A stretch of DNA of 64,000 nt from Amycolatopsis coloradensis (GCF_001953865.1 NZ_MQUQ01000004.1:403009-467008), one strand, 5' to 3'. Shown: positions 17,869 to 27,188, counted from the first letter of the stretch. The notes: generated by a model not told the origin, from the sequence alone. Program-made: numbers and translations.

Positions 17869-18674
17869 CGGATCTCCTCGGCCCGCGCCGGCTCGCGCAC
17901 GTCGGCGAGCCGGACGTCGTTGTGCACCAGTTCGGCCGCGATGTGTTCGCAGATGACGGCCTCGAGGTCGGCCTTGCGGTTCTCGCAAGCGACCTCACCG
18001 CTGAGCCGGACCTGGTCGCCGCGCACGGTGACGTGCACGCCGAGTTCGGCGGTCCTCGGGTCCTCCGCCAGTGCCTTGGTCAGCCTGGCGACGAGATATT
18101 GGGGTGCTTCCGCGGGCATCGGTAGCTCCTTCCCGTCGATGATGGACAGTGCCGCGAGCAGGGTCAGGAACGACCACGCGTACGGCGATTCGGCAGTCTC
18201 TTCGGCCACCCGGTGCCAGTCGACCTGTTCGCGGAGATCGCGGGCGATCCGCAGCAGGGGCGCGAAATCGCATCGGTGCGGGCTGAGCACGAGAACCTTG
18301 TCGACAAGCAGGTCGGTCCCGTTGAGCACCGGCGCCGCGGTCGCCCCGATACGCATCAACGAGGCGCGGTCCAGCATGGCGTCGGTCACCGGGCGGTGAT
18401 TCGGCCGGAAGATCAAGTCGACCAGGCAGTCGCCGTCGTAGACCTTGGTGAGCCAGTCCTCGGGCGGATGCACGTGTCTCAGCCCCGCGGCTTCCAGGGC
18501 TTCCACCGCTTCGGGCACGTCTTCCTGCTTGAGGAAGATGTCGACGTCATGATCGGACGGCGGGCCGCCTCTCGCGTAGACGGCGAGGCCGCCCGCGACG
18601 GCGAACCGCACCGACGTACTGTCCAAAGTGGTCACCACCTTGGTCAGAGCGTGCAGTAGTTCCGTTTCTTTCAC
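17865..18674 (-). CDS. Nucleotidyltransferase fused to a C-terminal BON domain
   Basis: Residues about 20-130 look like a polymerase-beta-type nucleotidyltransferase: RFAVAGGLAVYARGG then SDHDVDIFLK, giving the GG and DxD motifs. Residues about 190-258 match a BON domain (HVTVRGDQVRLSGEVACENR, ELVHNDVRLADV), which usually binds lipid or phospholipid surfaces. The combination is not one I know as a standard architecture. It heads a three-gene overlapping operon with a metallophosphoesterase and PhoU. The substrate (nucleotide, sugar or protein) cannot be read from sequence. Confidence 0.75.
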   Translation of the reverse strand: MKETELLHALTKVVTTLDSTSVRFAVAGGLAVYARGGPPSDHDVDIFLKQEDVPEAVEALEAAGLRHVHPPEDWLTKVYDGDCLVDLIFRPNHRPVTDAMLDRASLMRIGATAAPVLNGTDLLVDKVLVLSPHRCDFAPLLRIARDLREQVDWHRVAEETAESPYAWSFLTLLAALSIIDGKELPMPAEAPQYLVARLTKALAEDPRTAELGVHVTVRGDQVRLSGEVACENRKADLEAVICEHIAAELVHNDVRLADVREPARAEEIR

Positions 18675-18778
18675 GGTCGCTCACCCACCCGGGTTGCCAC
18701 TACCTGCTTTCCGCTTCCCTCCGCCATGGGTACGGCTACCCGCTATCGCGCCGACTTAATCGGGCATTTGCGACGCGG

Positions 18779-19162
18779 TCAACCACCCGAAGGCGCGTTG
18801 CTGAGATCGACGACGCAGAAGCGGTTGCCGTCCGGGTCGGCGAGAACGACGAAGTCGGGCTTGGGCGGGTAGCTGTCCCAGCCGACGTCTCGGGCTCCGA
18901 GTTCCTTGAGGCGCGAGACTTCGGCTTCCTGCTCGGCGGCGGTGTCCACGAGGAGGTCGAGGTGGATCCGCGGGTACGGCTCGATCGGCGACCTGCTGGA
19001 CATCAAGCCCAGCGCGCGCCCGGACCCGTCGGCATGGACCAGCGTCCGCCAGTCGTCTCTGGCCCATTCGTCACTGGCCACGAGATCCAGCGCGGCGGTC
19101 CAGAACGCCACCGCTCGCGGCAGGTCCGACACGCCGATCACGGGAAAGCCGAGTCTGAGCAT
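18779..19162 (-). CDS. VOC (glyoxalase/bleomycin-resistance fold) protein
   Basis: The 127-residue protein has the paired beta-alpha-beta modules of the VOC superfamily: GFPVIGVSDLPRAVAFWTAA at the start, IHLDLLVDTAAEQEAEV in the middle and FVVLADPDGNRFCVVDL at the end. The size is normal for a single-chain VOC subunit that dimerises. Candidate roles are antibiotic binding or small-molecule isomerisation or dioxygenation; nothing nearby decides. Confidence 0.88.
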   Translation of the reverse strand: MLRLGFPVIGVSDLPRAVAFWTAALDLVASDEWARDDWRTLVHADGSGRALGLMSSRSPIEPYPRIHLDLLVDTAAEQEAEVSRLKELGARDVGWDSYPPKPDFVVLADPDGNRFCVVDLSNAPSGG

Positions 19163-19240
19163 GCCGACAGGTTAATCCCGGTTCGGGTGATCAGTCGCGG
19201 CCGAAGATTTCCGTATCCCCGTAACGGGTACGAGGCCGCC

Positions 19241-20599
19241 ATGACGACACGACAAGGACCCCGCGCCGTCCCCTCGGAGCAGGTGCTGAAAGCAGCCACG
19301 CGGCCGGGGTCCGCCGTGGACGCCTCCATCAAGGACACTCTTCGTATCGCGACCCGAGTCCTGTTGCCCATCCTGCTCACCGGTGTGCTCAAACGCCGGC
19401 CCCGGGCCATGGCTTTGGCGCAGAAATTCCAGACCGACCGGGCCGCCGCGCGCCTGCACGGCGAACTCCGGCACCGCTATGGCGATCATCCGCTGCACCT
19501 GCGGCTCCCGGGTTGCTCGATCGACCTCGCGCTCTCCCCGGAGACCGTGGGCACGGTGCTGGCAGGCACCCCCTCGCCGTTCAGCCCGGCGACCAGGGAA
19601 AAGAAAGCGGCGCTCGGCAAATTCCAGCCACACGGGGTGCTCATCTCCGAAGGACACGAGCGCGCGATCCGCCGCGAGCTGAACGAGGCCGTCCTCGAAC
19701 CCGGCAGGGAGCTGCACGAATTGGCCGAACCGTGGGCGCGGGTCATCGCCGCGCAGGCAGGCGAGATGCTCGACGCCGCGGCGCTCGACTGGGACACGTT
19801 CGCCACCCGCTGGTGGCGAATCGTGCGGCAGGTGACACTCGGCGGCGACACGACCGAAGACCGCGAGCTCACCGACCTGCTGGCCTCGCTGCGGCTCGCC
19901 GGGAACTGGGCTTACGCCGGACCTCGACGCCGCCGTACCCGGGAACGCTTCCTCGAGCTGGTCCGTCACCAGGTCGCGTTACGGCGTCCAGGCAGCCTCG
20001 CCGCCGCGCTCGCCGCGGCACCGGACGCGGACGGGCTGGATCCGGCCGGACAGCTGCCGCATTGGCTGTTCGCCTTCGACGCGGCCGGGATCGTCACGTT
20101 CCGGACACTGGCCCTGCTCGCCGCCCACCCCGAGCATCTTGCCGCGATCCGGGAGGAACTGGAGGACACGGACCTGTCTACCCCACAGCGGCTGCCGAGG
20201 ACACGCGCGAGCGTGCTGGAGTCCGTGCGGCTCTGGCCCACGACGCCGGCGCTGCTCCGCGAAACCCGTGGAAAGACGGCCTGGGGACCGGATCGCACCA
20301 CGGTCTTCGTGTACACGCCGTATTTCCACCGCGACGTCGAGCGCCTGCCCTACGCCGACCGCTTCGAACCCGCCATCTGGCTCGATGGCCGCGCCGCCGA
20401 CAATCCCGCCCTTGTCCCCTTCAGCGGTGGCCCGGGCGCCTGCCCGGGCCGGGACGTGGTGTTGTTCGCGACTTCGATGCTGCTGGCCCACCTCGTCCGT
20501 GATCACGACATCCAGTCGTCCGGCGCCTTGCTGACGCCGGGAAAACTGCCGCTGACGCTGGACAACTTCGGCTTGCGCTTCCGTCTCCACAAGGTCTGA
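19241..20599 (+). CDS. Cytochrome P450
   Basis: The ATG at 19241 follows GAGG at good spacing and gives 452 residues. The I-helix FDAAGIVTFRTLALL keeps AG-x-x-T, the K-helix has LESVRLWPTTPALLRE (ExxR), and the heme loop is VPFSGGPGACPGRDVVLF with the cysteine ligand. The sequence lacks a membrane anchor; it is probably soluble and fed by separate ferredoxin partners, none of which is adjacent. The unusual PSGG-like heme loop and 80-residue leader distinguish it from well-known CYP105/107 proteins. The substrate is unknown. Confidence 0.9.
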   Translation: MTTRQGPRAVPSEQVLKAATRPGSAVDASIKDTLRIATRVLLPILLTGVLKRRPRAMALAQKFQTDRAAARLHGELRHRYGDHPLHLRLPGCSIDLALSPETVGTVLAGTPSPFSPATREKKAALGKFQPHGVLISEGHERAIRRELNEAVLEPGRELHELAEPWARVIAAQAGEMLDAAALDWDTFATRWWRIVRQVTLGGDTTEDRELTDLLASLRLAGNWAYAGPRRRRTRERFLELVRHQVALRRPGSLAAALAAAPDADGLDPAGQLPHWLFAFDAAGIVTFRTLALLAAHPEHLAAIREELEDTDLSTPQRLPRTRASVLESVRLWPTTPALLRETRGKTAWGPDRTTVFVYTPYFHRDVERLPYADRFEPAIWLDGRAADNPALVPFSGGPGACPGRDVVLFATSMLLAHLVRDHDIQSSGALLTPGKLPLTLDNFGLRFRLHKV

Positions 20600-20652
20600 T
20601 CACCGCGTCGGGCCCACCCGAACTACCCTCGACGGTACGAGGAGGTGGTGAG

Positions 20653-20895
20653 GTGACGGACGAGCAGCTCATCGTCGAATTCGCGCTGACCCGCCTGGAC
20701 CATCCCGGCCTCGACCTCGAGGAAGTGGCCACGCTGACCGTCCGGCGGCTCGGTGAAGACCGGATGCTCGACTTCGCCGGGCTCACCCTCGCCAGCCGCG
20801 GCGAATTGCGCGGGGCCGTGTTCCCCGCCGCCGTCGAACACGTACTCCGGGTCGTCCTGACGTTGCGCGGTCCTGACGATCAGGCGGTGTCCTAG
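20653..20895 (+). CDS. Small protein of unknown function
   Basis: An 80-residue frame starts at GTG 20653 right after AGGAGGTGG, a very strong ribosome-binding site. The protein is mixed helix and strand (FALTRLDHPGLDLEEVATLT, then LTLASRGELRGAVF) with no motif I recognise. It ends 10 bases before the large regulator gene and is probably cotranscribed with it. Confidence 0.65.
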   Translation: MTDEQLIVEFALTRLDHPGLDLEEVATLTVRRLGEDRMLDFAGLTLASRGELRGAVFPAAVEHVLRVVLTLRGPDDQAVS

Positions 20896-20905
20896 GGTTC
20901 TCGCC

Positions 20906-23900
20906 GTGGGGTTGAGGGTGACGGTGCTGGGGCCGGTGCGGGTCTTCGGCGACGACGGCGAACAGATCGACACCGGCGGCGCCAAGCCGCGCATGCTGCT
21001 GGCCAGACTCGCACTGGCGGCGGGCGAGACGGTGTCACCCGGTGTGCTCATCGAGGACATCTGGGGACCGGACTCGCCGTCGGCCACCACGAACACCTTG
21101 CACGCGCTGGTGCACCGGCTGCGCAGGGCGCTGCCGGAGCCGGAAGTCGTGGAGTCGCCTGCCGGGGGTTACCGGCTCGCCCTGCCGACGGACAGCGTGG
21201 ACGCGCACCGGTTCGACGTCTTGGCGGCGCGTGGCAGGCGCGAACTCCTGGCCGACGCCCCCGAACAGGCGACCGCCACGCTCGGGGACGCGCTCGCGTT
21301 GTGGCACGGTGACGCGTTCGCGGACATACTCGCGGCTCCGTACGCCGGAATCGCCGGCGCGCGCCTCGAGGAAGTGCGCGTGGCCGCACTTGAAGACCGT
21401 TTCGAAGCGGAACTGCGGCTGGGCAGGCACTCCGGGATCCTGCCCGATCTGGAGGCGGCGTGCGCCGGGCGACCTTTGCGGGAACGCCTGGCCGCGTTGC
21501 GCATGCGCGCGCTTTCGGCGGCGGGGCGCCAGTCCGAGGCTCTCGCCGCGTACGAGGAGATCCGGGGCAGGCTCGCCGACGAACTCGGTGTCGATCCCTC
21601 CGCCGTGGTGCGGCAGGCCCAGCTCGCCGTACTGCGCGGAGAGGCGGATCGGACGGCGGCCCGCTCCGTGCCCACGCCGGGCAGACTGCCGTCCCGGTTG
21701 ACGTCGTTCGTCGGCCGCGAGGACGAATCGGCGTTGCTCGCGAACCTGATGGAGACGTCCCGGCTGGTCACCGTCGCCGGTACCGGCGGTGTCGGCAAGA
21801 CCCGGCTGGCCCTGGAAGTGGCGTCCCGGCATCCCGCGTACGAAAGCGGCAGGCTGTGGCTCGTCCCGCTGGCAGGTGTCGAGAAGCCGGAAGGGGTCGC
21901 CGACGCCGTCCTCGGCGCGCTCAGCGGCGGCCACCTCCCCGCCGGCGCCACCGAGCCGCTGGACCGGGCGGCCATCCTGCTCGGCGGGGACGACGCCGTG
22001 CTGGTCTTGGACAATTGCGAGCACCTCGTCGCCGAAGTCGCGCGCGTCGCCCAGCACCTGCTCGAAACCCGGCCGCGGCTGACCGTCCTGGCCACCAGCA
22101 GGGAGCCGTTGGACGTCCTGGGCGAAGCACTCTGCCGCCTCGACCCGCTCGGCCTTCCCGCCGAGCACACCGATCCCGGCGCATCGGCCGCCGTGCGGCT
22201 GTTCACCGACCGCGCGGCCGCGGTCCAGCCCGGTTTCGCCCGCACGGAGTCCACAAGGGACTCCGTGGTGGACGTCGTCCGCCGTCTCGACGGTTTGCCG
22301 CTCGCACTGGAACTGGCCGCGGCACGGCTGCGCTCGATGACCGTCGGCCAGGTCGCGCGGCATCTCGATGACCGGTTCCGGTTGCTCTCCACCGGGAACC
22401 GGGCGGCCCTTCCCCGCCAGCGCACCCTGCGCGCGGTGATCGAGTGGAGCTGGGACCTGCTGAGCGATCGCGAACGGACAGTGGCGCGCCGATTGGCCTT
22501 CTTCCCGGCAAGCGCCACCTTCGAGGCGATCGAAGCGGTCTGCTCGGACACCCTCTACGTACTCGACTCGCTCGTCGGCAAGTCGCTCGTGGAGCGCGGC
22601 GAGAACGGCTATCGGATGCTGGAGAGCATCCGCGCCTTCGCCGCCGAAGAGCTTTCCCGGGCGGGCGAACGGGCCATGATCCAGGACCGCTACCTCCGCC
22701 ACTTCGCCGCACTGGCCGCCGAGCACGAAGCTCTCGCACGGTCTCACTCCCAGCCCTCCTCACTGGCCGTCATCGCGGACGAGTACGACAACCTGGTGTT
22801 CGCGCTGAGGGTGGCGCTCGACGGCCGGGACGCGGAGGCCGTGGTGCGGCTGCTCGGCCTGCTGCACTGGTATTGGTACGCGGTGCGCTACGACGCCCGG
22901 ACGGAGTCGTTGATCGCCGAGGCGCTCACACTGGGTGACGCGCTCCCCCACGACGCCCGTGCCGCTTTCGCCGCGATCGACGCCCTGATCGGCGAGAGCG
23001 GGCCGTGCACCGATCCGGACCGGATGCGCGCCCTCGTCGCCCGCTGTTCGGAAACCGGCGCCTTCGAGCGGTATCCGTTCCTGCTGCTGGTGACGCTTCC
23101 CCTGGCCCAGCAGACGGGCCTCGACGACCTGGTCATGGCGGAGATGGCCCGGGCGCGAAACGGTTCCGACGCCTGGGCGGGGGCGTGCGTGTCCTTGCTG
23201 GAAGCCACCGCGGCCTCGGATCGTGGCGACTGGGCGGGCTCGGCCGCCGCACGCGGGCGGGCGGCCGCCGAGTTCGCCGAAACCGGCGACCGGCTGTGGA
23301 CGGCGGTGTCGACGGCCCTCCTGGCCGAGGTCCACCTCGTCCGCGGCGACCACGACGCGGCGATCGCCGCGCTGGAACGCTCCGTCGGTTTGTCCGCCGG
23401 GTCCGGCTCGCAGGACCAGGTCTCCCACCTGGTCGGGCTGGCCGCGGTCCGGATGCGCGCCGGCGACCTCGACGGCGCCGAGCGGGACATCGACGCGGCC
23501 GAAGACCTGACGCGCCCACTCGGCCTGCGATACATGGAGTTCGAAATCCGCCTTGGCCGTGCCGAGATCCACCGGCGCTCCGGCGACTTCCGGCGAGCGG
23601 AGCGGGAACTCGACGAGCTGGCCGCGCTGGCGCGACGGCTGCGGCTGCCGGAGGTGGAGACCGTCCTGGCGCCGGCCAGGATCGCTCTGCGCCTCACGAC
23701 CGGGGACGCGGACGGCGCCCGCGAACTGCTGCCCGCCGCGATCGCCGCGGCGCGGGCCAACAGGGCCGCCGCCCCGGCCGCCCAGCAGCTGGCCCGGCTG
23801 CTGTTCCTCGAAGACGACCCGGTCGGCGCGGCGACGGCGCTCGGCCTGAGCCAGGCGATTCGCGGAGCCTTCGACCACGGCGATCCGGAGCTGCGCGACC

Positions 23901-24031
23901 TGGTCGCCGAACTCGTCCGGCGGCTCGGCGAACACGGTTACGACACCGCGTTCCGGACGGGTGCGCGGCTCACCCGCCGCGACGCGACGCTCCGGCTGGC
24001 AGCGCACTCAGTTCCTGTCAGCGCCTTGTAA
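20906..24031 (+). CDS. SARP/AfsR-like regulator: OmpR-type HTH, BTAD, NTPase and helical repeats
   Basis: The 1041-residue protein has an OmpR-like winged helix (residues about 15-95), a BTAD domain (about 97-240, VDAHRFDVLAARGRREL and LGVDPSAVVRQAQL), an NB-ARC/STAND ATPase with Walker A GTGGVGKTR near 290 and VLVLDNCEHL as Walker B, then TPR-like helices to the end. Such proteins activate secondary-metabolite genes with ATP-dependent switching, often downstream of Ser/Thr kinases. No biosynthetic cluster is adjacent except the flanking P450 and serine hydrolase. The start is GTG with weak Shine-Dalgarno; its stop touches an inverted repeat. Confidence 0.88.
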   Translation: MGLRVTVLGPVRVFGDDGEQIDTGGAKPRMLLARLALAAGETVSPGVLIEDIWGPDSPSATTNTLHALVHRLRRALPEPEVVESPAGGYRLALPTDSVDAHRFDVLAARGRRELLADAPEQATATLGDALALWHGDAFADILAAPYAGIAGARLEEVRVAALEDRFEAELRLGRHSGILPDLEAACAGRPLRERLAALRMRALSAAGRQSEALAAYEEIRGRLADELGVDPSAVVRQAQLAVLRGEADRTAARSVPTPGRLPSRLTSFVGREDESALLANLMETSRLVTVAGTGGVGKTRLALEVASRHPAYESGRLWLVPLAGVEKPEGVADAVLGALSGGHLPAGATEPLDRAAILLGGDDAVLVLDNCEHLVAEVARVAQHLLETRPRLTVLATSREPLDVLGEALCRLDPLGLPAEHTDPGASAAVRLFTDRAAAVQPGFARTESTRDSVVDVVRRLDGLPLALELAAARLRSMTVGQVARHLDDRFRLLSTGNRAALPRQRTLRAVIEWSWDLLSDRERTVARRLAFFPASATFEAIEAVCSDTLYVLDSLVGKSLVERGENGYRMLESIRAFAAEELSRAGERAMIQDRYLRHFAALAAEHEALARSHSQPSSLAVIADEYDNLVFALRVALDGRDAEAVVRLLGLLHWYWYAVRYDARTESLIAEALTLGDALPHDARAAFAAIDALIGESGPCTDPDRMRALVARCSETGAFERYPFLLLVTLPLAQQTGLDDLVMAEMARARNGSDAWAGACVSLLEATAASDRGDWAGSAAARGRAAAEFAETGDRLWTAVSTALLAEVHLVRGDHDAAIAALERSVGLSAGSGSQDQVSHLVGLAAVRMRAGDLDGAERDIDAAEDLTRPLGLRYMEFEIRLGRAEIHRRSGDFRRAERELDELAALARRLRLPEVETVLAPARIALRLTTGDADGARELLPAAIAAARANRAAAPAAQQLARLLFLEDDPVGAATALGLSQAIRGAFDHGDPELRDLVAELVRRLGEHGYDTAFRTGARLTRRDATLRLAAHSVPVSAL

Positions 24032-24079
24032 GCCGGTTGTCATCGCCGACGGTCACCGTTGGGCGTACGACAACCGGCT
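24031..24079. promoter_or_regulatory. 11-bp inverted repeat before the serine hydrolase gene
   Basis: AGCCGGTTGTC (24031-24041) and GACAACCGGCT (24069-24079) are exact reverse complements separated by 27 bases, beginning at the regulator's stop codon and ending 14 bases before the hydrolase ATG. The wide spacing is unlike a simple terminator and would fit an operator bound by a dimer or a translational hairpin. Confidence 0.45.
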
Positions 24080-24093
24080 GAGAGGAAATCGAC

Positions 24094-25257
24094 ATGACGA
24101 ACGTCGAAAGCACGGGACGCCCGAAGGTACGCGAGGCCATGGACCGCGCGGTGAGTGAGCTGGGCGCGCCCAGCGTCGTCGTCCAGATCCAGGACGGCGA
24201 CGGCACGTGGTACGGCTCCACCGGACAGGCCGACACCGTGAGCGGCGCCCGGCGGGTGCCCGGCGAGCACCTGCACACCGGCAGCATCTCCAAAGCGTTC
24301 ACCGCGGCCACCGTGCTCCAGCTCGAGGCAGAGGGGCTGCTGGACATCGACGACACCGTCGAGCGCTGGCTGCCGGGAGCGATGGACGGGAGTGACTACG
24401 ACGGCACCAAGATCACCGTCCGGCAGCTGCTGTCCAACACCAGCGGCCTGTTCGCCACGGGTATGGCGAAGGAGGTGCAGCGCCGGTACAACGTCCGGTC
24501 CTCCTTCGACGAACACCGCTTCGAAGTCTTCCAGCCCGGAGCCGTGCTGGAACTCGCCGTGTCGGAGCCTCCGGCGTATCAGCCAGGAGAAGCCTTCTGG
24601 TACTCGAACGGCGGATTCGGCTTCGCCGCGGCGATCGTCGAGAAGGCCACGGGAAACAGCTTCGAGTCCGAACTGGACCGGACACTGGCGCGCCCGTTGG
24701 GACTGAGCCACACCTTCGCGCGCCACCGCGAGGAAACCGGGTACCGGGGACGTCATCCCCGGGCTTACTCGAAGGTCTTCCTCAGGGAAGGGGTCCGCCC
24801 GGACGAAGTCACCCCGGAGAACTGGCCCTCGATGCTGGAAGACCCGGCACTGCCCCCCTTCGACGTCACCGAGGTCAACACTTCCGCCGGGTGGGGCGCG
24901 GCCAACGTGGTGTCGACGCTCGACGAGCTGCTCGTGTTCTTCGCCGCGATGATCGAAGGCAGCCTGCTGCCACCCGCGCAGCACGAGAAGATGTGGACCA
25001 CCGTCTCCACCGAAGGCGCGCACTGGCTCGCGAACACCCGCTACGGCCTGGGGTTGTACGAACTGACCCTGTCCAACGGCCTGAAGCTGCGCGGCGGCAC
25101 CGGGCAAAGCTATGGCACGTGCACCTTCGTGATGGGTACTCCCGACGGTTCCCACATGCTGGCCGTCCACACCAACAACGACTGGGCGACGTTCCCGCTG
25201 CTCGACAGCATTCTGGAAGCGGAGTTCGGCGCTTCCGGTCTCGTACTGAAAATCTGA
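24094..25257 (+). CDS. Serine hydrolase, beta-lactamase/D-Ala-D-Ala peptidase (class C) family
   Basis: The 387-residue protein has the three motifs of penicillin-recognising hydrolases: SISK (SxxK) near residue 66, WYSNGGFGFAAAIVEKATG with YSN near 170, and a C-terminal RGGTGQSYGT in place of KTG. LEAEGLLDIDDTVERWLPG and VRQLLSNTSGLF are typical of the esterase/beta-lactamase-related group. There is no signal peptide, so it is likely cytoplasmic and acts as an esterase or peptidase on a small molecule. It follows the SARP-like regulator. Confidence 0.88.
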   Translation: MTNVESTGRPKVREAMDRAVSELGAPSVVVQIQDGDGTWYGSTGQADTVSGARRVPGEHLHTGSISKAFTAATVLQLEAEGLLDIDDTVERWLPGAMDGSDYDGTKITVRQLLSNTSGLFATGMAKEVQRRYNVRSSFDEHRFEVFQPGAVLELAVSEPPAYQPGEAFWYSNGGFGFAAAIVEKATGNSFESELDRTLARPLGLSHTFARHREETGYRGRHPRAYSKVFLREGVRPDEVTPENWPSMLEDPALPPFDVTEVNTSAGWGAANVVSTLDELLVFFAAMIEGSLLPPAQHEKMWTTVSTEGAHWLANTRYGLGLYELTLSNGLKLRGGTGQSYGTCTFVMGTPDGSHMLAVHTNNDWATFPLLDSILEAEFGASGLVLKI

Positions 25258-25268
25258 CGGTCGGCTCG

Positions 25269-25299
25269 GTGGCCCTTGCCCGGACCGGACAAGGGCCAC
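25269..25299 (+). terminator. Hairpin terminator after the serine hydrolase gene
   Basis: GTGGCCCTTG (25269-25278) pairs exactly with CAAGGGCCAC (25290-25299), starting 12 bases after the stop. There is no T-tract, as is usual in high-G+C actinomycetes. Confidence 0.7.
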
Positions 25300-25566
25300 T
25301 GTGTGCCAGGACACGGATTGACGCCGACGCGCCATCGGATCGCCGAACTCACCGCCACCGTCGGCCACCCCGACAAGGAAACCGTGCTCATCCCGGAAAC
25401 CGCCCTCCACACCACCCCACGCTCTGCACGCACCGGCCACCCGACCAAGCAGGCCAGGGCTCGGCGCACTGTTCGGCTCTCGTAGGGCGTCGGGGTCGTG
25501 AGCGCCGATTCACCGACAACCGCACGTGACCACGAAGAACACGGGGCCGATTTCCGGTGATGGGGT
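25300..25566. other. Gene-poor stretch
   Basis: A short open frame at 25276-25485 on the plus strand has no Shine-Dalgarno sequence and no recognisable domain. I see no other gene. The region borders a decayed endonuclease gene and may be part of its debris. Confidence 0.4.
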
Positions 25567-25905
25567 TCAGAACGGTGGTGGTTCGTCGGCGCGAGGTGTT
25601 CGCTCGCGGGGTTCGTGAAGAGGCGGTGGCGCGCTGTCGTACCGCTGCCCAGCCGGGGTGGTGACGGTCAAGGTGCCGTCGGGGACGAGCTGACAGCTCC
25701 AGCCGGGTTCGTCTTTCAACTGGTGGTCCCGGCGGCAGAAACAGCACTTGCCCGGACAGCGGATCGGTGACGATCCGGCGCAGCACAGTGTTCGACCCGG
25801 TCCCGGGCCCAAGCACATAGATGCCGTCGCAGATAGCCCGCACCTCAGGAGACAGGTGAACCGGCTCCGGCGCCGGGGTCTGGGTCTCCTGTAACGACCA
25901 GTTCC
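25567..25905 (-). pseudogene. Remnant of a DUF222/13E12-type HNH endonuclease gene
   Basis: Two frames on the minus strand each preserve part of this family. The upstream part reads SNTVLRRIVTDPLSGQ, the sequence that normally precedes the HNH core. One frame over, CRRDHQLKDEPGW followed by VPDGTLTVTTPAGQRY is the normal C-terminus after the core. The intervening 50 or so residues with the RFPGC and DH motifs are missing and the frame changes at the joint, so an internal deletion has destroyed the gene. No start or full N-terminus is left. Confidence 0.65.
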
Positions 25906-25993
25906 AGCGAACCTGGGTAAGCCCAAGAGAATTACGAGACCCAGTGTCGGGATTCGTCAGCTCGCGACTCGAGTTCGCCCAGTCGCCCCTCAC

Positions 25994-26050
25994 GTGTCGC
26001 GAAAGCCACTTTCGCGACATCTGACGTCCCGAAAGTGGCTTTCGCGACAC
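25994..26050. repeat. Dispersed palindrome family A, copy 1
   Basis: The arms TGTCGCGAAAGCCACTTTCG and CGAAAGTGGCTTTCGCGACA face each other around a short centre containing TCTGACGT. Three more copies lie at 42855, 48492 and 61198. All are intergenic. Confidence 0.85.
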
Positions 26051-26186
26051 ATCAAGTCCGGCCCTGTCGGCGAACTCGGGCACTGACGGGACCACGAGCG
26101 GCGGCGCAACGATTCACCGATGGGCGGCCAGATTCCCGTATCAGCCGGCCACATCCGGCTCGTCGCCTGCCGAGCCGCTGGCGGGT

Positions 26187-27161
26187 TCAGCTGATGAAGC
26201 CCGCCGACTTGAGCCAGTCGCGGGCGACCGTGGCGGACTTCTGGCCGTCGACGCTGACCTTCTTGTTCAGGTCCGTGAGCGTCGCGGTGTCGAGCTTCGC
26301 GGCGATCGGCGTGAAGACCTGTTCCAGCTGCGGGTACTTCTGGGCGAGCGGAGTGGCGATCGTGATCGCGGGGTTGTACGTCGGGAAGAAGTGCTTGTCG
26401 TCCTCGAGCACGGTGAGGTGCTGCGCGGCCACGCGCCCGTCGGTGGAGGCGACCGAACCGAAGCCGCAGGGGTCTCCCTTGCCGATGCTCGGGTAGACGA
26501 CGGCGTCGTTCAGCAGGTGCACCTGCGGGTCGGGCAGGGTGAACCCGTAGGTCTTCGCCAGGCCGGGGAAACCGTCGTCCCGGCTCTTGAACTCCGGGCC
26601 CATACAGGTCGCGGCCGCGGCCGGGTCCCGCTTCACCAGGGCCGCGTAGTCGGACAGCGTCTTGACGCCGGTCCGGGCCAGTGTCGCCGGGTTGCCGGCG
26701 AGGGCGTAGGTGTCGTTGGCCGGCGAGCGTGCCCACCAGGTGACGCCGTTGGCGGTGTCGGCTTGTTTGACGGCGTCGTACTGCGCCTGCGGGTCGCTGA
26801 TCGGTTTGGTCTGGTTGAGGTAGCTGATCCAGGCGGTGCCGGTGTATTCCCAGTACAGGTCGACCGCGCCGCTGGTGAGCGCCTGGCGGACGTTGCTCGA
26901 GCCGGTGATGTTGGTCTTGTCCTCCGGGCTGGCCCCGGCCGCTTGCAGTGCGACGAGGGCGATCTGGCCGAGCAGCAGCTGCTCGTCGAACTCCTTGGAG
27001 CTGACGCGGATCCGGGCACCGTTCAGCGCGTCGATCTTCTTGATGGATCCCGCGCCCACCTGGGCACCGGTCTCGTCCTTGCCGATCGTGCAGCCGGTCG
27101 CGAGCGCCGCTGCCGCGAGGAGCGCGAGCGCGGCGGCGGTCGTGCGCTGGAGCATCCGCAT
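26187..27161 (-). CDS. Glycine betaine/choline-type substrate-binding lipoprotein (OpuAC/OpuCC)
   Basis: The 324-residue protein starts with a lipoprotein signal peptide (MRMLQRTTAAALALLAAAAL) and the lipobox LATGC at Cys24. The mature part is an OpuAC-type receptor: RIRVSSKEFDEQLLLGQI, VRQALTSGAVDLYWEYTGTA and NDAVVYPSIG. It binds quaternary ammonium osmolytes, with a cage of aromatic residues (several W and Y visible), and delivers them to the importer encoded just upstream in the same operon, 27 bases away. Confidence 0.92.
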   Translation of the reverse strand: MRMLQRTTAAALALLAAAALATGCTIGKDETGAQVGAGSIKKIDALNGARIRVSSKEFDEQLLLGQIALVALQAAGASPEDKTNITGSSNVRQALTSGAVDLYWEYTGTAWISYLNQTKPISDPQAQYDAVKQADTANGVTWWARSPANDTYALAGNPATLARTGVKTLSDYAALVKRDPAAAATCMGPEFKSRDDGFPGLAKTYGFTLPDPQVHLLNDAVVYPSIGKGDPCGFGSVASTDGRVAAQHLTVLEDDKHFFPTYNPAITIATPLAQKYPQLEQVFTPIAAKLDTATLTDLNKKVSVDGQKSATVARDWLKSAGFIS

Positions 27162-27188
27162 GGGTTGGTCCTCCTTGAATTCGTCGAG

